64,000 nt of DNA, from the NCBI RefSeq assembly GCF_900104115.1, contig NZ_FNJM01000017.1, positions 1 through 64,000 of the forward strand, read 5' to 3'. Every line of letters begins with the position of its first letter. Position 1 is the stretch's first letter. Shown one piece after another: positions 59,690-64,000 of this stretch. This DNA is from Clostridium gasigenes. Its GTDB lineage: Bacteria; Bacillota; Clostridia; Clostridiales; Clostridiaceae. Below the pieces are notes generated by a model, which was given only the letters and a program-made list of their open reading frames with translations, did not search any database and was not told where the DNA came from. The position numbers were made by a program, and so were the translations under genes.

Positions 59690-61801
59690 ATGGAATTATT
59701 ATATTTGCATATAAATAAATTCAACAATTTTATTATAAATCAAGATGTAACATTTACAAATAATTTCAATATTTCTTTTAATGATGGTATTTTAAAAGTT
59801 GAATCATGTAAGAATAATATAAAAAACTTGTACAAGCAAAATATAAAGAATATAACTGTATTTAATGGTAAAAATGGAACGGGGAAGACGACTGTACTCG
59901 ATATTTTGGGGATGAATAGAGATGATAGATTAAAACAATCTTTTGATAGTGATAATAATAGTATCTTAGATGAATACTTTATTCTTTATCATATATCTGA
60001 TAACATATTTGGGTTAGAATCAACTGGAGAAATTATGTTTGATGGTATAATAAAAAATTGCATTGTCAAAACTGAAAGTAAAAATTACAATAAATCTAAG
60101 ATAGCTATAGGGGTTATATTCGAATATGATGGAAAGATATTTAAGGATTTAGGGGAATACTTTTTTTCTTCTGATGGTAAAAGTTGTATATCGGAATATA
60201 TACAGGTAATTTATTGTAATGATTTAAATTCATATAATAAAAGAATCAACTATAGTAATAAAGCAATATATGAAAAAGATGATAATTATTTAGCGAAGAG
60301 ATTATATTTTGCAAATGGTAACTGGTCTTATTATTATAAAGCCTGCAAAACTATAGAAGAATTTGATATTGAATTTACAAATAAAAAAGTAGAGTTAATA
60401 ATTAAATATAATATTGATTATAGATCTAGCTTTATTTGGGATGATAACTTAAAAGAATATGAAAGTAAGATAAAAGAGATAGAAAAATTATTACCAATTT
60501 ATAAAAGAAAAGTTATGCTAGTAAAGGATAATTCTATTACTGAATGTAAAAGTGTACAAAATAATAAATATAAATTTATATTAGATTTATATTCAAGATA
60601 CATTTTGAATTTCTTTATAAATGGTATAGTAAATGAAAAAAATATGAAAATAACTAGGGAAAATGATAGTGCTGAATTTTCGGTTGATACTATTATTAAG
60701 TGGTTAGAATGTTATGATTTTACTAGCTTAAATGGTTTTTTAGGAGACTGTTATGATAATTATTTTGAGTTAGAAGTTTTGAGAAAAATTATTACTAGAT
60801 TAAATCCTAAAAACAAAGTTGAAAATTTCGATGAATGCTTGAAGACGTTAAAAGTGATAGGTAGATATGTTAATTCAAGATATTCACTTAGACAGAATAA
60901 TGATAAAAATGCATATTTAGAGTCAATGGATGAAATGATTGCTTATTTACAAGATATTAACTCTAAGTACTTTTATTCTAAAGAGATAAGAATACCATTT
61001 AGAAAAGACAAAGTACAGTCGACTAATATAGATCAAGAAAATATATTAGCATTTCTTAATAGATATTGGTTTTACTTTACAAATCAAGACGATATTGAAA
61101 ATAATGTTCAGGATGTATTTAAAATTGAGTTTGCTAATTTATCTGAGGGAGAAATGCAGATTATAAAAATAATCTCAAAGGTAATGTATGCAAAGGAAAA
61201 GGCTTATGATGAAGGTCTAGTTATATTATTACTAGATGAACCTGATAGATCATTACATCCAGAATGGTGCAGAAAATTTGTTGACACATTAGTGAATGTT
61301 CTTGAACAATCAGATTATGATGTTCAAGTTGTTATAACTACACATTCACCGTATATAGTTTCAGATATTTTTCCTGAAAATGTATTTAGATTTAGATTTG
61401 ATAAAGACAATAATCTGAAGATAGAAAAATTATCTAATATAGATAAAGCATGCAGTTTTGGTGCTAATATTTATGACCTGCTGAAAAACAACTTCTTTTT
61501 AGAGAATACTATAGGGGAATTTGCAACAAAAAAGATTAGAGGAATTATAGGGGAAATAGATGAATTATCTAAAGAAAAATTTCATGATGAGAAAGATGAT
61601 ATAGAATATTTTATTAATAATATTGGTGAACCTATAATAAAGAAGGCTATTTTAGATAGATATAATAAAAAAATAAAGAAATTTAAAAAGTTAAAATTAA
61701 ATAATTATAGTTGTAATGAAATACTTGAATCCATATCTAATGAAGAAGAGAGAATGAGAGTTAAAAAAATATTAGAAGAAAGGATGAAATTTCTTGATTA
61801 G
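59690..61801 (+). CDS. AAA ATPase of a Septu-like system
   Basis: The 703-residue ABC/SMC-type ATPase has Walker A FNGKNGTGKTTVLDIL near residue 60, the signature-like NLSEGEMQIIKIISK, Walker B VILLLLDEPDRSLHPEW and an H-loop VVITTHSPYIVSD. A long insert separates the two halves. Followed by, and overlapping, an HNH nuclease gene, it matches the PtuA-PtuB arrangement of Septu antiphage systems; the ATPase is longer than small PtuA forms. Confidence 0.8.
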   Translation: MELLYLHINKFNNFIINQDVTFTNNFNISFNDGILKVESCKNNIKNLYKQNIKNITVFNGKNGTGKTTVLDILGMNRDDRLKQSFDSDNNSILDEYFILYHISDNIFGLESTGEIMFDGIIKNCIVKTESKNYNKSKIAIGVIFEYDGKIFKDLGEYFFSSDGKSCISEYIQVIYCNDLNSYNKRINYSNKAIYEKDDNYLAKRLYFANGNWSYYYKACKTIEEFDIEFTNKKVELIIKYNIDYRSSFIWDDNLKEYESKIKEIEKLLPIYKRKVMLVKDNSITECKSVQNNKYKFILDLYSRYILNFFINGIVNEKNMKITRENDSAEFSVDTIIKWLECYDFTSLNGFLGDCYDNYFELEVLRKIITRLNPKNKVENFDECLKTLKVIGRYVNSRYSLRQNNDKNAYLESMDEMIAYLQDINSKYFYSKEIRIPFRKDKVQSTNIDQENILAFLNRYWFYFTNQDDIENNVQDVFKIEFANLSEGEMQIIKIISKVMYAKEKAYDEGLVILLLDEPDRSLHPEWCRKFVDTLVNVLEQSDYDVQVVITTHSPYIVSDIFPENVFRFRFDKDNNLKIEKLSNIDKACSFGANIYDLLKNNFFLENTIGEFATKKIRGIIGEIDELSKEKFHDEKDDIEYFINNIGEPIIKKAILDRYNKKIKKFKKLKLNNYSCNEILESISNEEERMRVKKILEERMKFLD

Positions 61802-62852
61802 CATAAAAATATCTACTTATCAGGAGTCAAAGTTAAAAGAAATATTTGAAAAATGGTTTCTAAAGAATAGTAGGAATCTTAAAGAGTTTAAATCAAATAT
61901 AAGTAAAGATGAAAATTTAAGGAAAATAATATTTTTTAATCCTGAAGAAGATTATTATTGTCTAATAGAAGATATAAATAATGAATGTGATATAGATGGA
62001 AAAAGGGGATTATGTAAAAAATATCTAGAAAGATTTTTTTATGCTAAGTTTGATAATGAAGAAGTCAGGAGATTATATGTAAGAGATGATTTGAAGGTAA
62101 CTAAAGAAACTAGAAAATATTTTTTTAGAAAATATAAAAATTTAAGAGCATCACAGGGATTTAAGTTAGCTAGAAATTTAAATGTTAGCGTATGCCCATA
62201 TTGTAACAGAAATTATTTGGAATTATATAGTTATAAGGATAAAGGGAATAATATTAAACAAATATTTAAAGGGGAATTAGATCATTTCTTTAATAAATCT
62301 AAGTATCCATATTTAGCTATTTCACTATTTAATATTATACCATGCTGTAAAATTTGTAATCATGAAAAATTAGATGATGAAAGAGAAGTTATGTACCCAT
62401 ATAGTGAAAATCTAGAGGAAAATTATAAATTTGAATTATCAATGTTAAGTAGAGAAGATAAATTGGATAAAGTTTTTCATGAAGAAGTACAAAATATAGA
62501 AAGTAAAATTAATGATATAACATATATTACGGGTGTTTCAGATAATTTTAAAATTTATATCAAAGCGTTAGATAATGAAAATTGGGATGGTATTAATAAT
62601 TCAAATAATATTTTTAGGTTAGAGCAGAAATATAATAGTTCTAAAAGCTACGTCAAGGAATTGTTAAAAAAGAAAATGATATATTCAGATGACTATTTGC
62701 AAGAGATGAGTGAAGTTTTTAAAGATCTCTTTGATTCACCAGAAGAAATAAAGCAACTTGTCTTTGCAAATGAATTTGATAATAGTGGACATAATGTAAG
62801 ACCATTATCTAAATTAACTTATGATATATTGAAACAATTAGATGAGCGGTAA
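61794..62852 (+). CDS. HNH endonuclease of a Septu-like system
   Basis: The 352-residue protein carries a zinc-supported HNH core: VCPYCNRNYLELY, GELDHFFNKSKYPYLAISLF, NIIPCCKICNHEKLDD. TTG 61794 overlaps the ATPase stop by 8 bases, so the two are coupled. PtuB-like nucleases cut DNA or RNA when released by the ATPase; that role is inferred from family and context. Confidence 0.8.
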   Translation: MISIKISTYQESKLKEIFEKWFLKNSRNLKEFKSNISKDENLRKIIFFNPEEDYYCLIEDINNECDIDGKRGLCKKYLERFFYAKFDNEEVRRLYVRDDLKVTKETRKYFFRKYKNLRASQGFKLARNLNVSVCPYCNRNYLELYSYKDKGNNIKQIFKGELDHFFNKSKYPYLAISLFNIIPCCKICNHEKLDDEREVMYPYSENLEENYKFELSMLSREDKLDKVFHEEVQNIESKINDITYITGVSDNFKIYIKALDNENWDGINNSNNIFRLEQKYNSSKSYVKELLKKKMIYSDDYLQEMSEVFKDLFDSPEEIKQLVFANEFDNSGHNVRPLSKLTYDILKQLDER

Positions 62853-62858
62853 AAGATT

Positions 62859-62999
62859 GTGCATATATGTGAAAAATTAGAGGTTGAGAAAACTCACTAT
62901 GATCATGTAGACACCACTGAGGATAGGGACAAGCTTATTCTAAATTACTCTTCAGAACTGGTAAATAAATGGATCAATGAGGAAGTGTCAGTACTGTAG
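62859..62999 (+). CDS. Possible small protein after the HNH gene
   Basis: GTG 62859 opens a 46-residue frame (HICEKLEVEKTHYDHVDTTE, DRDKLILNYSSELVNKWINE) seven bases after the nuclease stop, in the same frame. No good ribosome site. It may be a remnant or an uncharacterised third component. Nothing else is seen up to 63149. Confidence 0.35.
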   Translation: MHICEKLEVEKTHYDHVDTTEDRDKLILNYSSELVNKWINEEVSVL

Positions 63000-63149
63000 G
63001 TACTTATTGGTAAAGCCATTATAGTATTAGAAAATAGATTGTTTGAATATGAGAATAAACTCTGACAAGGTTAATTTTAAAATTATGTATAATAAACTAA
63101 TTTAGAAACAATGTTTATAATATTGTATTGAAATATTAAGGGGGAAATA

Positions 63150-63905
63150 ATGAGTAACACCGTTTTTCTTTTAGCGAATGCTTATGAAGAATATGATAGA
63201 AAAAAAAGAGAAAGTACAAACTTTAGTGGAGTGAATTTATCAACTAATAATTTAATAAGATTGAGGTTGAGTGAATTTGAAAAATATGTTAAATTAAATA
63301 AGTTATTATTCATTATGCTTTTGATAATGATTATAAGCTATGCTAGTTTTATAATATTTTTAATGATGAAAGTTAGTAGTGCGCTGATATTAATGCTACC
63401 ACTAATAATATGTGGTATAAGTATGATTATTATAAATATCAGACTAGAAAAACAAGACGTAAGAAATTATAATAAAAATAGAGAAAATTATGAAGTGAAA
63501 TTAGAAGAATTTAAGATAATAGTTAAAAATGAATTTGAGATAGATTCACCCAAAAAGATTGAGTATCTCATAAAAGAGTGTGAGGAAACAGGTAATGAGG
63601 TTTCGACTAATAATAATTTGGTTAAAAAATTTTTAGAGTCATGGAAAAATATTATTTTTCCAATAATTACATTAGGAGTAGGATATATATTGAAATTGGA
63701 TAATCTAACAAAAACAATATCTTTGGAAGATATAATTATAGGTATAACTATGATAATTATAATTATAATTATAATTTTAGGATTTAGCATTGGTGTATTG
63801 TGTGCAATTCAATCAGTTGTAGATCCATTCCTTAATAGTTATAAGAATAGGGTAAATAAATTAAAACAGATATTAACAGATATAAATTTAAGGTATTATG
63901 TTTAA
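63150..63905 (+). CDS. Four-TM membrane protein of the defence-like region
   Basis: The 251-residue protein has a cytoplasmic N-terminus, a TM hairpin (LLFIMLLIMIISYASFIIFL), a charged middle domain, and a second TM pair (residues about 165-215), resembling SLATT-like effector layouts in arrangement only. GGGGG precedes ATG 63150. The next gene begins 25 bases later with SIR2-like text, so the two probably form one unit. Confidence 0.6.
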   Translation: MSNTVFLLANAYEEYDRKKRESTNFSGVNLSTNNLIRLRLSEFEKYVKLNKLLFIMLLIMIISYASFIIFLMMKVSSALILMLPLIICGISMIIINIRLEKQDVRNYNKNRENYEVKLEEFKIIVKNEFEIDSPKKIEYLIKECEETGNEVSTNNNLVKKFLESWKNIIFPIITLGVGYILKLDNLTKTISLEDIIIGITMIIIIIIIILGFSIGVLCAIQSVVDPFLNSYKNRVNKLKQILTDINLRYYV

Positions 63906-63930
63906 TAAATTGTATATAGAGGGTGATAAA

Positions 63931-64000
63931 ATGGATGAGATTATATATGGAAATCTAGTTGAGAAGATAAGAAATAATGAGGTAATATTATGGGTAGGGG
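63931..64000 (+). CDS. Start of a SIR2-like domain protein, cut by window end
   Basis: ATG 63931 follows GAGGGTG. The 23 visible residues (MDEIIYGNLVEKIRNNEVIL, W-V-G) match the beginning of SIR2-like NADase domains, where a helix leads into V-x-L-W/F-x-G-A-G. Many defence proteins begin this way. Too short for more. Confidence 0.5.
   Translation, partial: MDEIIYGNLVEKIRNNEVILWVG

Overview
This is a very AT-rich window with AGGAGG-type ribosome binding sites, frequent GTG and TTG starts, an O2-sensitive glycyl-radical enzyme, radical SAM enzymes and clostridial small-protein families. It looks like chromosome of a Clostridium sensu stricto or close relative. I cannot name the species from sequence alone.

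Layout. (1) 0-5.3 kb: bactofilin plus YhbD-like pair, an ECF sigma factor with two zinc-finger anti-sigma-like membrane proteins, and two minus-strand genes (DUF4870 protein, MATE exporter). (2) 5.5-20.3 kb: a one-direction string of unrelated single genes: Sm-like protein, Amj flippase, several lipoproteins, zinc-ribbon protein, ATC hydrolase-like protein, GNAT, Cys/Arg micro-protein, stand-alone FakA-type C-domain, miniature FtsX, sugar-binding protein, APH-type phosphotransferase. Many are separated by the same module: terminator hairpin, a conserved box (GAAAATGAACAGTATGT) and an extended -10 promoter (TATGTTATAAT). This resembles a gene-cassette array; no integrase is visible. Three members carry a frameshift or in-frame stop. 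(3) 20.4-26 kb: an N-acyl-D-amino-acid deacylase-like amidohydrolase and a large TPR-GAF histidine kinase with a degenerate ATPase N-terminus. (4) 26.4-28.2 kb: a phage-type replication pair. (5) 28.3-37.6 kb: aldolase, ascorbate-type PTS IIA-IIB-IIC, PRD regulator, glycyl-radical enzyme and activase, probably an anaerobic sugar-phosphate catabolic operon group. (6) 37.7-42 kb: zeta toxin remains, then a 65-residue protein, a protein made of 55 tandem Met-X-Gly triplets, and an E. coli-type YcaO. (7) 44-49 kb: an uncharacterised biosynthetic operon: KAS III-like enzyme, acyl carrier protein, ATP-grasp ligase, MurG-like glycosyltransferase, radical SAM/SPASM enzyme. (8) 49-56.7 kb: a recombination-scarred zone with duplicated AAA/PD-(D/E)XK genes, toxin-antitoxin remains, fragments of the downstream helicase, and repeated hairpins. 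(9) 56.8-64 kb: a defence-like island: PLD-DEAD helicase plus MazG-like protein, ATPase plus HNH nuclease (Septu-like), a membrane protein and the start of a SIR2-like gene.

A 122-bp inverted-repeat element (MITE) occurs twice, each time with an exact 8-bp target duplication and each time inside the loop of a terminator hairpin.
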